In this document: positions 35,879-47,199 of the stretch, in pieces | Layout: each line of letters opens with the position of its first letter | Numbering within the stretch: position 1 is the first letter of the stretch | From: Cenococcum geophilum 1.58 | Lineage: Eukaryota > Ascomycota > Dothideomycetes > Gloniales > Gloniaceae | NCBI GenBank assembly: GCA_001692895.1 | Contig: KV748208.1 | Span: forward strand, 1,302,001 to 1,366,000 | Direction: 5' to 3' | Length of the DNA: 64,000 bases | The notes under the pieces: generated by a model | Seen by the model: only the letters and a program-made list of their open reading frames with translations | Databases searched by the model: none | What the model was told of the DNA's origin: nothing | Position numbers and translations under genes: made by a program

Positions 35879-37330
35879 CTAGTAGGAGTTACCTCCTTCT
35901 AAAATCCTATTTATTTTATCTCTTCTTCCACAGAACCTTCTACGCTAGTACTATGCATATACTAGTTTAGCTGCTCTAAGATTCTCACAGTCTTTACTAT
36001 TAGCAAAGTATTTTTCCTTACAATTAATGTAAAGAGGGGTAGTGTGCTTGCAAGGCCTGTCTGATATCAAACAGGTAGGACAGTAGTGGTCTTTAGATAA
36101 ATGTGCAGCCGTATAGAATCTACAGGCTCTAGTAGAGCATCTGTCTCCTATATGGCCAAATTTTTGGTAGCTAGTGCACTGCGTAGTAGGAGAGACTTTG
36201 AGGTATTTTACTACCTTAGTGGCTGTACCTGCAATTAATATTTCTTTTTACTTAAGGATTTCTTGTCTTTTTTCTTCGTTTTCTATAGTAAAAACTATAG
36301 AGCCAAATCTGGTCTGTGGATTGTGTCTTTTTTTGCTAGATGAGATCCATCTAGGTAGTCCTTATATCCTTATAGGATTAAAGGTCTTAATCTCTTCTTT
36401 TAGAAGCTTAGAGCCCCCTTCTTCTAGGAAAGGTAGGGTAGGAACCCCATAGGCTATAATTTAAACCCATAGTTCTAGTTTTTGTTCTCTTTAAAAGGTA
36501 AAGCAGTTATACCAGATCTCCTTATATTTAACTAGGAAATCTACATTATACTCTTCTATAGTCGTAAGGAGAATATTTTGTTTTCCTTTAGTTCTAGCTA
36601 TAGACGCTAGAACTGGCTTTTTTACTTGCAGTTTTGATATAAATAGTTGATTAACTTTATTTCGTATAGAGAAGGTATTTAGAGGTTAGTCCTTTTTGTC
36701 TGTAATTAGGACTAGCTTCCTTTCTTATAGCTGCTTTTTTTTACTTCTAGTAGAAGTAGAACCCCTACTAGAAGGAGAAGGGGTAGAAGGTAGTGGTGGT
36801 GATAATGAGGAGGGTGGGGAGGACGAAGAAGAAGGAGGGAGGTCCTTCTTTAGTCTCTCTGCGTAAGTATTTTTAGTAGAAGCTACCTCCTTACGGAGAG
36901 CTTTTACTTCTTCTACTAGTCCTTTTAGGACCTCTTTTGCCTTTTCTTCTTCTTCTTTTTCTGTAAAGGGATTTTTTCCTATTAGGATATTTTGTGTATA
37001 GTCTACTAGCTATCTAACTTGTTCTTCTTGTTCTTCTTCTTCTAGCCCTCTATAGGCCTGGACTAGGCTTTTTAAAGCCTCGCATAGATGTTCCTCCGGA
37101 GAAAGGGAAGAGGGAGGTATACTAGGTATACTATCCGTAGTAGTCGTTAGTTTTATTGTCTTTTTTGCAGGTTTTTAGTTTTCTTTTTTAGGAGAAGACT
37201 AAGGATGTTCTTTTTTTTCTCCTGTCCTAAACGGGCCAGGAGAAGGAGAAGGGGGAGAAAAAGTAGATGTAGAATCTTNATCACTTATTTCTATAGGAGG
37301 TTTTTTTTTAGACCTATTAGGCCTTGGCAT
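35879..37330 (-). pseudogene. LINE ORF1 (Gag-like, CCHC knuckles) with a few in-frame stops
   Basis: A continuous 484-codon frame runs from an ATG at 37330 (MPRPNRSKKKPP) to a TAG at 35879 and is broken only by a handful of TAA/TAG codons. Residue 79 onward (EEHLCEALKSLVQAY) leads into an acidic helical segment. A Ser/Pro-rich linker and a central domain follow. A C-terminal cysteine-rich part has CTSYQKFGHIGDRC (one expected Cys is Tyr) and further CxxC and CxxxxxxxxxC groups, including CKEKYFANSKDC. This is the layout of ORF1 proteins of fungal Tad-type LINEs, which bind the element RNA. One unresolved base is at 37279. The low stop count suggests fewer RIP rounds than its host. Confidence 0.8.
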
Positions 37331-37716
37331 TTTATATCTTATAGGGGGGTTTCTAGTTTTTACTATCTTTATACCCTTTCTCCTTACTAATCCTACTAGA
37401 AGATTTCTGGGGAGATTAGGCTAAAAGGTAGTAGAAAGACTAGCCCCTATTGGTATTTGTAGTAGTAGTTGTAGTTTTAGTGTTCCTGTCCGTGCCTCGC
37501 TTATAAGCTAGGACCACCCCTAAGAAGAATTTTCTGCTAGGGGAAAGGGGGTAAAACGACAAATAAATCCACCTCTAGCTCGCTAGGCAGTGAGAATTAG
37601 GTCTTAAAGGTTAGGAAATCGATTGTTTTTAATAGTAAGATGGGTATGCGTAAGTTTTGAAGTGCGGCGCCACCTTTTGGTAAGGTTGCATGTGTGGTGA
37701 ATGTTTAAAGAGCACC

Positions 37717-40700
37717 TATATTTATTAGTTACAATTTTAGAAGATCTAATAGCTTCTAGAGAAGGTATTATTAATCTTAAAATAGGACCTATTTAGTTAA
37801 CTATTAAAGGAAGATAAGTTAAGATGTTTTTTAATATATTACTATTAGGGAATAATAAGGCAGTATTAGGAATACCTTAGTTACAGGAATATAATCTAAA
37901 GATTAATTGGATTATAGGCTAGGTTAATATTAAGGATACTTAATACTATAAGATGTAATAATAAGCTAAAATAGTATAGTACTAAGTAGGGGCGACCTAT
38001 AAGGAAATAGAAAAAGGACTAAGTTATATACTAAAAAGATACTATAAGTATGGTAAGAAACTATAGTTACTAAAAAGTAAAAAGCTATTAAAGTATATAG
38101 TATAGGACTATAAGATAGAATTAAAACTAAAAATAAGTCTAAGGTTTTTTTTAATCTATAAGCTTACTAAAGAAGAAGGGAGAGCACTAAAAGAGTTTAT
38201 TTAGAAAAATTTATAAAAGGGATATATTAGACTATTACAGTTATTAGCAGGATATCTAGTACTATTTGTACTAAAGAAAAACGGGAAACTTAGGCTATGT
38301 ATTAACTATAAATAGTTAAATAGCATTACTAGAAAGGATAGATATTCTTTACCCTTAATTAGCGAAATTTAAGATAGGATTAGTAATACGTAAATCTTTA
38401 TAAAGATAGATCTAAGATAGGCGTACTATTAAATTAGAATTAAGGAAGGCGATAAATAAAAGGCAGCCTTTAGATTAAAGAAAGGACTATATAAGCTATT
38501 AGTAATATAGTTCGGGCTTATAAATATACTAGTAACGTTTTAGAAACGTATTAATAATATATTAAGAGAATACTTAGATAAATTTATTATAGTATACCTT
38601 AATAATATTATTATCTACTTAATATGTAAGGAAGAGTATGGAGAATATATTAAATAGGTTTTAAAGAGACTATATAAAGAACAAATACCAGTAGTAATTA
38701 ATAAATGCGAGTTCTTTACTAAAAAGATAAATTTTATTAAATTTATTATTAAACTAGGCTAACTTAGTATAGATCTAAAAAAGATTAAGGCTATAGTAAA
38801 TTAGTAAGAACTAGAGAATGTTACGCAGTTAAGGTTATTTTTAGGGTTTTACAATTACTATAGAAGGTTTATAGCTTAATAGTTAAAGAATATTAAGCTA
38901 TTTATAAGGTTAATAAAGAAAGAAGAACCTTAGGTATAGGGAGAAGAATAAAGGAAACTATTTAAGAAGGTTAAGGAGTTGTTTACTTAAGACCTAATTC
39001 TTAAAATCTACTAATTAAAGCTAAAAACAGTGGTTAAAATAGATATATTAGACTTTATACTAGGGGCATACTTCTTATAAAAATATAAAAATAGATAGCA
39101 CCTAGTAGCATACTATAGTTAAAAGATAACACTACTAGAACTAAACTATAATATCTATAATAAGAAGTTATTAAGTATAGTTATAGTACTTTAAAAATAG
39201 AGAGCATTTTTATAAAGTATAGAGAAACTATTTATAGTTAAAATAGATTATAAGAACCTAATAGGGTTCCTAATAATAAAAGAACTTAACTAAAAATAAG
39301 TTAGATAGGTAGAAATGCTTATAAAATACTATTTTGAGATTTAGTATACTAAGGGTATAGATAATGCACGAGTAGACGCTCTAAGTAAAAAGGCTAAACT
39401 ATAGAATAATAAAAAGCTATTAGGAGCTTTACTGCAAAAAGATATAAACGGATTAATTAGATATAATTATCTAAAAATTATAGTAATAAGAGAAATCGGT
39501 TAGACCTATAAATTACTAGAGAGCGAATAGTTATAAAGAATTTAAAACGCATAGGTAGAGGACCTAAACTTAGAATAATATAAAAACTAAAAAGCAATGT
39601 ATGTGCTAAGTGGCATTGTAAAAAAAATTATTAAGTTATTTTATAAAGGACTAATATAAGGATATAATGGAGCTATAGGCTTAGTATTAAGACTCTAAAA
39701 GGAATACATTATTAATAAAATCTAGGGACTAGCAAGATAAGTTATAAAGAAATATCTAAATTACTAAAGAAATAAACTAATAAGGTATAAGCTATATAAA
39801 GGGCTATAACCTATTAAAATACTAGAAAGACTATAGGAGGTTATATTATAGGACTTTATTATAAAGTTATTAAAGTTAAGAGACCCTATTACTAGATAAG
39901 ATTATAACGCGATTTTAGTAATAGTGGATAAGCTAATAAAGTAGGGATACTTTATAGCATATACGGAAGAAATCTTAGTAGAAGATATTACTAGAATCTA
40001 TATTAAAGAAGTATTTATAAGATATAGAGCACTAAGCAAAATTATATTAAATAGAAATCTAAGATTTATAATAGTATTCTAGGAGGTATTTTTAGCAGAA
40101 TAAGGAGTTTAAGTAGTAACTTTTACTGTATATTATCCGCAGACAGACAGTTAAACAAAAAGATTAAATTAGACACTAGAGTAGTATCTAAGATATTATA
40201 TTAATTATACATAGAATAATTAGGTATTATTATTACCAATTATATAGTTTATATATAATGCAATACTATAGAAAGGGATAAATACATTACCTTTTAAGGC
40301 GAATTATAGATACGAGCTAAGAACATTATTATTACTATATTAAGTAAAGAAAATAAGTAGTATAGCTAAGTAAAGAATAAAGACACTAATAAATCTTTAT
40401 ATAAACCTTATGGAAATAGTAAAGGTAGTACAGTAAAGAATAAAAAGGTATTATAATACTAGGAGATTTAAGGGACTAGATCTTAAAAGGGGGGATAAAG
40501 TATAGCTACTATACAAAAATTTTAAGAGTTAATAACTAAGTAAAAAGTTAAACTACGTTAGACTAGGACCTTTTAAAATTATAAAAAGGATTTTACCGGT
40601 TACATTTAAATTAAATCTACTAGCCAAAATAAAAATCTACCCTATATAGCATATTGCGATGCTAGAGCTAGTATATAGGAATATTAAGCCACTAGTTTAC

Positions 40701-40900
40701 AAAGCAGACACGTATAAAGAATAAGAGGAAGATAAATAGTAAGTTTTAAAGATCGTTAATTATAAGGATATAGACGATAAAATATAGTATAAAGTAAAGT
40801 AGATAGGCTATAATAAGACTACCTAGAAACTACTAAAAAATTTAAAGAATACTATAGGAAAGGTATAGGAGTATTAGAAGAGAAAAGGTTAGGCAGTATT
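37717..40900 (+). pseudogene. copy 4 pol and chromodomain, RIP-degraded
   Basis: It continues the copy 4 frame after the LINE: RT (about 38290-38880, box YLNNI), RNase H (about 39020-39420), integrase (about 39640-40240, uninterrupted here, which gives the empty site for the MITE of copy 1 near 40249), GPY/F module (about 40500-40690) and chromodomain (about 40730-40860). All are broken by TAG/TAA. Confidence 0.88.
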
Positions 40901-40927
40901 AATAAAGAAGGATTACTAAAGAATAAG

Positions 40928-41300
40928 TTACCTAAGGGGGACCTAAGAGAAGTACCTGCTAAGGTATTCGGAGTTATTTCCTTCTCTATTAAAAGAGAAT
41001 CCGTTTTTTTATTACTAAGTTCCTATAAACCTTATTTTATAAGTTTCTACTCCTTAAAACGAACCTTCTTACAAACTTTTTTAAGACGAAGAAGATAAGT
41101 ATAAGCGTTTTAACGAGCCTTAAGGGCATAATGCTCCTTATTACAAATACAAGCTAAACAAAGCTTATTATTATACTAAAGCCGGTAAATTTCGGCCAGC
41201 GCCTCTAATAGTTCGCCATTAAGCTTTATAGCAGCAGATTAAACCTAAGACCCTAGCAGCAATTAATAAGGGCACTTAAAGACTATTAAGAGTAATAAAA
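40928..41300 (-). pseudogene. antisense frame in family A 3' region (copy 4)
   Basis: It is collinear with the antisense frame of copy 1, with the landmark for STTIKLN around 41221-41240 and the SPLG end near 40928-40945. Stops are RIP-type. The product is unassigned. Confidence 0.45.
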
Positions 41301-41641
41301 TGCGCACACTTAGTATTAGAAACGGAATGAATATTACAAGAGGACTATATATTCGCTCGCGTATATTTAGTATAGAAGGACGGTTATTAGTTAATAGGTA
41401 ACGCGATTATAATATAAACCAACCCCTTTTTTACGCAATAAGAATAGGAAGGTATAATCTTACCTAGCAATAAGATAACAGCGATAGTATAAAACCTACG
41501 CTTAGCTAAGAAAGAAGAAGGAGCCTTAGGTATAATAAATAACAATATTAACTAAATTAATTAGACGGATATTATACCTCTAGTGAATAACTTAGAGATA
41601 TTAGAGATCTTTAAAAACAAAGATAAGGAGAAGGGAGATAG

Positions 41642-42055
41642 TATTATAAACGCTTTAAGTACGATATTATAACTACTTAAAGAAGAGTTAGAAGAAGCTA
41701 GTTAGTTAATATAGGTACGGTCTAGAATAGAGCTAATAAAACTATATAACAAGGAATAGTAACTAAGGTTATATAATAAGCTTTATAAGCTCTATAAAGT
41801 CTATAAGGAATGTCCTACATACCTTATATTTATTATATACAAAAAGGATTTTATAGGAGTACGGTTGTGTATTTAAGGACCCTTAATCCCTACCTAGATA
41901 GTTCCTTCCTTATAGTAATTCTTAGAATATAATTAGAGTTAATCTATTAGGCAACCACTCTACCAGTTATTATTACGTTATTAACTTCCTACATTACCTA
42001 CACACCTAGCCCATTAACGAACCTACTGTAGTTCTTACTATAAGGTTTTATTACA
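41642..42055 (+). repeat. 3' LTR of copy 4
   Basis: The 414-bp LTR begins TATTATAAACGC after a purine tract (AAGGAGAAGGGAGATAG) and ends TTTTATTACA, followed by CTCGT. It lacks one ACCTTATAT unit present in the 5' LTR. Confidence 0.95.
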
Positions 42056-42060
42056 CTCGT

Positions 42061-42167
42061 TATATAGTTCTATCGGTTCCATCCTAGACCGTACTTATAT
42101 TAACCAACTAGCTTCTTCCAACTCTTCTCCAAGTAGTTGTAATATCGTACTTAAAGCGTTTGTAATA
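42061..42167 (-). repeat. 5' LTR of copy 2, outer part
   Basis: This is the outer 107 bp of the minus-strand LTR, ending GCGTTTGTAATA on the plus strand. It is followed by CATCT, which pairs with CGTCT at 6376-6380 as the target duplication of copy 2. Confidence 0.9.
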
Positions 42168-43850
42168 CATCTTCCCTTTATATTTAGGGCGTCTTATTTA
42201 GGGCCGTTATAATTAGTATTCTCTGCTAAGACGGGTCTCTAGCAGCGTTTATACTACCTTATAGCCGTCCTACGCTCCGTTTTACTACTAGCTATATAGA
42301 TATTACCCCTACTAGGGTAGGTACCCTAATTCTCTTCTTTTATACAATTATCTACCTACTATTATTTACCCTATTTATCTCCTTCTCCTTATATACATTT
42401 CCCTATAGTGTAGCTGTAATTTAATATAGCTAGGCTTATTTTATCTTAGTAGCTCCTAGGTATACCTAGTAGGTTTTATACTCTAACTTCTACCATACTA
42501 TATATTCTTTACCGCAATTTACGTATCTAGCTCCCTTGTTTTTAGGGCAGTCCTTAATATTATAGGTATTAGCACACTCTCTACACCTAACCTGCCTCCT
42601 ATATACGCTTTAGGTATATCCCTACTATTAATATCTAAAGCATTATTAGACTTAAACTCTGTAGTAGTATAGCTAGGCCTTATACTAAAGGCTATTTATA
42701 ACTACTCCCTTATAGGCCAGTACTGCCTATATCTCTTAGGTTAGTAGGCTAATTATTAAAGTACTACGCGTTTTAACCCTTTGGAATCTAGGTAATTCCC
42801 CTATATATATTATGCGTTTTTTATTAAGCTATATAACTCTAGTTATTATAATCCCTAGGGCTAGTTTTCTGGCAGTCTTTATAATCCTCTAAATAAGTTA
42901 TATATTTATAGCGCCTTACTTACTTTCTACTTATATGCTAAGGGGTACCCTAATTACTTTAACTAGGTAATCCTAACGGAGGATCTTATACTTAAAGGTA
43001 TCTCCCTAGGTAATAGTATAGTCCTTTACCCGCTAGTTAAGGAGTATAACCTCTATATTACCGCTTTATAGGACTATTACTACTACTACTCTTAGTATAT
43101 ATACTTTAATTAATATAAGGATCTATTCTGGTTCCGTACAACGTTTCATACCCTAACGTCACCATCTGGCCAAAAAGACACGGAGTACTTACGATATTAA
43201 TCGTAAGCGCGATAGGATCTAATATATATACTCTTACATTCCGTTCCTACTACCTTTAGTATTCTAACCCTAACTATAGTTTTAACTAGTACTACGCTAG
43301 GTAAGCATTAAAGAGTTACTAGTTAGGCGCTTACCGCGATATTAGCACATAAAGGCTTTGCTGCCTATACTATTAGTATTCTCTATAATTTTATAGCGTC
43401 CTTAATACGTCTAAGCCTATCCTCTACCGCGTTCTAGTTCCTATTATGCTTTATCCATAGCTCCTAGGCAATATAGCCTGCTTGTTATGTCATATACGCT
43501 ACCCCTATACGTGGCTATTTATCCTTTCCCTTTCCTAGACCTTCCTTAATGTCTTTTAGTAGGTCTATAAGTTTCTACCATTTTTAGTTGCTGCTCTATA
43601 GTTATTGTGATTAGGTCGCCCCTTATTAAGTTAATTATAGTATCGCGATTTTCTATACAGCGTCCACCCTTTAAGTCTACTACGACCCTCCTATATTACG
43701 CAGACTTTCCGGCTATACTATATATATTAGTTCTAGGGCATAATATGCCGTATATTTAATCAGAGATGGTTATTTCTTTATTAGATAATTAGTGGGCGTG
43801 TTTTACTGCTATAGCGGCTTAAATTATAAATATTATTAGAGCTATTAATA
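42168..43850 (-). pseudogene. LINE ORF1 and start of ORF2, RIP-degraded
   Basis: The minus strand reads as a Gag-like ORF1 (about 43800-42480). An N-terminal helical part contains AYMTQQAGYIAQELW and NAVEDRLRRIKDAIKL near 43500-43380. Zinc-knuckle remnants follow near 42600-42500 (CRECANTYNIKDCP and VNCGKEY). The beginning of ORF2 (about 42430-42173) joins the endonuclease fragment at 5772-6380 once copy 2 is removed. ORF1 then ORF2 in the same orientation is the normal LINE order. The right, 5' boundary is not clear. Confidence 0.55.
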
Positions 43851-44737
43851 AATGTTATAAAAGTAGCTTAGATATAATTTTAGTAGTATAGTATAAATAT
43901 AGTTAGTCTGCTTACAGACTAATTAAAAATCTGCACTAATAGAATTACATCTAAGCTTGCTAAGGTAAGCAACCCTAAATCGTAGAATTAATTAGCGGAT
44001 TTATATATATCTGTAAGCGGATATCGCTAACCTTTTTAGTTAAAAGGCTAATCCTATAGTCTAAGGGACTTTTATAGATTTTATTAAGCGCATTATTTAA
44101 ATTTATATAAGAGCTGTGTATAATCTTTAACAAAATTATTAAAGCTACATATATAAGTTCTAGGGCTATATATAGGCTTAAAATAATTATAAGTATAAGG
44201 TAAGAATGTGGATTGGGAGTCTAATTAATAGAATAATAAGGTATATTATATAGATAGATAAATCTTTAGGGGAAAAGGAGGAGTTTATATACAAGGTAGG
44301 AAGGGTTTTTCTTAGGTATATATAGCGCACATACCTTATAGGCGAGTCACTCCTAGGTTAACTCTAGGTCGCCTATACCTTATAGCTATATAACTATCTA
44401 CTTAGGTTTTACCTAATAACCCCCCCCCCTTTAAAAAGGATTGTCCCTAATCCTTTATATACTTAAGCCTTAATAAAACCCTATAAAAACCTTAATAAGG
44501 AAAAAAATATTAGAGATGAAAGAGCGTTTTAATATTGCATATAAAGAGATAGGAATTATATACACGGCGTAAAGATATTAAAGAACTTTAACCGCTAGTT
44601 AAAGTTATCTAATTAGTTAAATTTGCCTTACTTAAACTTCCCTATATTTAACTAAGCTAATATTAACTTTCTATACCTAGTATAGAAAATTATAATTAGT
44701 CTATTTAATACTTAGAGCTACTAAAGCTTAACGCTAG
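43851..44737. other. unassigned AT-rich DNA with a polypurine-tract-like motif
   Basis: No coding frame is recognisable on either strand. On the minus strand, 44455-44418 reads GGATTAGGGACAATCC, then TTTTTAAAGGGGGGGGG, then TTATTAGG. This resembles a polypurine tract followed by the start of an LTR (about 44418 leftward to about 44150, with a TATATATACC box near 44325). No partner LTR or target duplication was found, so the element is not called. Confidence 0.4.
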
Positions 44738-45162
44738 TATAATAAAGTCTTATAGGAAATACTGTGGTGGGCTTATTAATAGGCTAGGTATATAGGTAAA
44801 TAAGAAGTCAATAACGTAAATATAATTAGTGGAGTAGGTTACCTAATAAATTAACTCTAATTATATTCTAAGATTTACTACAAAGAAGAGAACTATTTAG
44901 GTAGGGACTATAGTCCTTTAGAATATATAATACTGCGCCTAGGAAATATACTAAGTATATTAGTATATTAGTATATTAATACGTCCTACGTTCCTATATT
45001 TCTATATTCTTATATTTTAAACTTATAACGTAACTAGCTATATAACTTAGCTACCCCTTATTCTATAGCTTAATTGGTTCTAATACCTTATATACTATCT
45101 TAACTAACCTATTTATATCTCTTTTTAGTAGTTATACTACTGCTAATATAAGGTCTGTAACA
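44738..45162 (-). repeat. 3' LTR of the truncated family A relative
   Basis: On the plus strand it runs from TATAATAAAG to GTCTGTAACA. It is 425 bp and followed by a polypyrimidine stretch (CTATCCCCTCC), the complement of the polypurine tract. It holds a local GTATATTA triplication near 44950-44980. Confidence 0.85.
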
Positions 45163-45599
45163 CTATCCCCTCCTTTTTATCTTTGTCCTTAAAGATATCT
45201 CCTATCTCTAAGTTATTTACTAAAGGTATAGTATTCCCGTCTTTAATTTAGTAATCTTTATTATTTATAATGCCTCTTATTAGATCCTTATTTTCTAATT
45301 ATTATAACTAGCTTATTTTAATTATTCTTTTACTTAGTAGAATTATACTATTATATTATTAGTATATGGAGAAGAAGTTAGTATATATTACAATTATAGC
45401 TCTGTCTAGTTGCTAATCTTCCTTATATAGTAAGTATACGCAAGCGAATATATAATCCGTCTTTGACGCTAAGTATACGCGTCTTATTATTCTCTATAGG
45501 CGTTTAGTACCTTATCTAATTTGTTTTAGGGTCTTATATTTAATTTAAGGCGTCCTATTTTAAAGATAAACTAGCCTTAGTCCCTACTAAGGTATACAA

Positions 45600-45840
45600 A
45601 CTTTAAGATAATAGGGAGTGTATTTATACTAAAGAGCGGTAAGTATTTAATGCTTAACTGGCTACTTATGCTCGGTTATTCTATTTTAAAAAAAGTTTAT
45701 TTAAAGAAGTAGAAACTTACTAAATAGGGTTTTTATAAGTTAGAGTAGGAGGAGGCTAAAAAGGGTTCTAGTTTAATAGAGAGGGAAATAACTCTAAATA
45801 CCTTAGCAGCTAATCCTCTTAGTTCCCCCTTAAATAACTT
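45600..45840 (+). pseudogene. antisense frame in the 3' region of the family A relative
   Basis: The plus strand here, antisense to the element, still reads ILKKVYLKKQKLTKQGF, then SSLIEREITLNTLA and NPLSSPLNN. These align position by position with the antisense frame of copies 1, 2, 4 and 5 in spite of strong nucleotide divergence. This is the best evidence that the frame encoded a protein. The product is unassigned. Confidence 0.5.
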
Positions 45841-46496
45841 ACTGTTTCAATAATCCTTTCTTATTAATCCTTTCTAACCTAATCTCTTTTAATACTCCAT
45901 TACCTTTCTTATAGCGTTTTTTAGATTCTATAGTGGTTTCTAAGTAGTCTTATTATAGCCTATCTACTTAATTTTATACTATATTTTATTATTAATATCC
46001 TTATAACTAATAATCTTTAAAACCTACTATTTATCTTCTTTTTATCCTCTATATATATCTGCCTTATAAACTAGTAGCTTAATATTTCTATATACTAGCT
46101 CTAGCATTACGATATACTATATAGGGTAGATCTTAATTTTCTTCAGTAAGCCTCACTTATATATAACCTTAAAGATCCTTACTATAATCCTAAATAGTCC
46201 TAGTCTAATATAGTCTAACTTCTTACTTAGTTGTTAACTCTTAAATTTTTTATATAGTAGCTATACTTTATCCCCCTTCTTTAGATATAGTCCCTTAGAT
46301 CTCTTAGTATTATAGTACCTTTTTATCCTTTCTTATACTATTTTTACTAATTTAGTAAGGTCTATATAAAGATTTATTAACATCTCTATTTTCTACTTAG
46401 CTATGCTACTTATCTTTTTTATTTATTATAGCAATAATAATATTCTTAGTTTATATCTATAATTTGCCTTAAATAGTAATATACCTATTATAGTAT

Positions 46497-46499
46497 AAT

Positions 46500-46539
<40 letters not shown>

Positions 46540-47140
46540 TCAATTTACCGCCCGTCCTGGTCCCCCTAGTAGGTCCATATAGGCTAATACCTTCTATAGG
46601 AAAAACTCTAACTTAGAGAAAACCCAATCGCGGGCCGCGTTGGAGAGGCGGCAGCGTTCCGACATCGGAGCGCCGGCGGCTCGCCTTCTTCCTGTCTACG
46701 GGTCTGCATATTAAGCCTACTAACTACGCTTCGCGGACGATCTTACCCTACTACTTCTTCCCTTATCCTTTTTACCCTTATTCTTTTATTGATTCTTTTA
46801 CCAGTTACCTAAGCTTGAAAAGGGCTAGTATTTACTTATATTCTCTACTTCTATTACCTTTATAGCTTGGAACTAGGTTAAGGCACCTAACTATACTAGC
46901 TATTTTATAGCCGCTTAGGCGCTTCTTTTATTATTTAAGACTTCCTAAAGGCGTTTAGAAGCACATTTTTCTATAAAGTCCGCCCTTTAGTAGTGTAGAT
47001 ACTAAAATAGTATATAGTAAACTGTCTGCCTTATTTAGCTATATTTATACTATGGGAGAATCTCTGGTACTCTAATAGATACAAGCTATATATTAAGCCC
47101 TATTACCTTTATACGAAAAAGAAATAGTATTACAGCCTCT
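46497..47140 (-). mobile_element. insertion with AAT tail and GC-rich core, LINE-like
   Basis: Related copies have no such sequence between CCTATT and GGTGTCGCATTATATA, so about 640 bp has been added. The left end is a pure AAT microsatellite (46501-46539). This would be a TTA-type 3' tail of a minus-strand retroposon. A strikingly GC-rich block (46625-46710, CGCGGGCCGCGTTGG and CGGAGCGCCGGCGGC) follows. On the minus strand a helical frame with a few RIP-type stops extends from about 47130 to about 46600, with no recognised domain. Exact ends and duplication are uncertain because both flanks are AT-rich. Confidence 0.5.
46501..46539. repeat. AAT microsatellite
   Basis: There are 13 uninterrupted ATA/AAT units. 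It marks the left end of the insertion described at 46497-47140. Confidence 0.95.
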
Positions 47141-47199
47141 GCCTTTATATGGTATTATATTATATATAAATTATATAACTAATAATAGTAATACCTAAT

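Larger units (their letters stand above)
35567..37706 (-). mobile_element. LINE derivative with only ORF1, minus strand, inserted in copy 4
   Basis: The insertion is flanked by AAAGAGCACC (35557-35566 and 37707-37716), a duplication length typical of target-primed reverse transcription. Next to the left copy is a T-rich run (35567-35589) that is the poly(A) tail of a minus-strand element. The body contains an ORF1 of about 484 codons but no endonuclease or reverse transcriptase, so it is non-autonomous or internally deleted. The 5' end at the right (about 37440-37706) has balanced composition. RIP damage is clearly milder than in the host LTR element, so this insertion is younger. Homologous sites at about 11935-11960 in copy 1 lack it. 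Confidence 0.88.
31913..42055 (+). mobile_element. complete Ty3/gypsy chromovirus, family A copy 4, inserted in the LTR of copy 2
   Basis: The 5' LTR is 31913-32335 (423 bp) and the 3' LTR 41642-42055 (414 bp, one 9-bp ACCTTATAT-type unit shorter). The CTCGT target duplication is perfect. The internal region carries the same gag-linker-pol-chromodomain order as copy 1, plus a 2.1-kb LINE derivative at 35567-37706. The RT catalytic box near 38594-38612 reads YLNNI, with both Asp lost. RIP stops are throughout. Without the LINE the internal size is about 7.15 kb, as in copies 1 and 2. Confidence 0.95.
6381..42167 (-). mobile_element. complete minus-strand Ty3/gypsy chromovirus (family A copy 2), host of three nested elements
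   Basis: The element has two 425-bp LTRs: the 3' LTR at 6381-6805, and the 5' LTR at 31595-31912 plus 42061-42167, split by copy 4. Removing the insertions at 8265-16973, 21823-30725 and 31913-42060 leaves an internal region of about 7.2 kb, the same size as copy 1. Order on the minus strand is gag (31594-30726, continuing at 21822), protease, RT, RNase H, integrase (to 16979), then GPY/F tail and chromodomain (8264 to about 7600). Flanks are CGTCT (6376-6380) and CATCT (42168-42172), a likely 5-bp target duplication with one RIP-type G-to-A change. It sits inside a LINE. Confidence 0.9.

Noticed and set aside
44150-44455. Possible LTR next to a poly-C/poly-G tract
   Set aside because: Only one end is plausible; no second LTR, target duplication or coding region was found.
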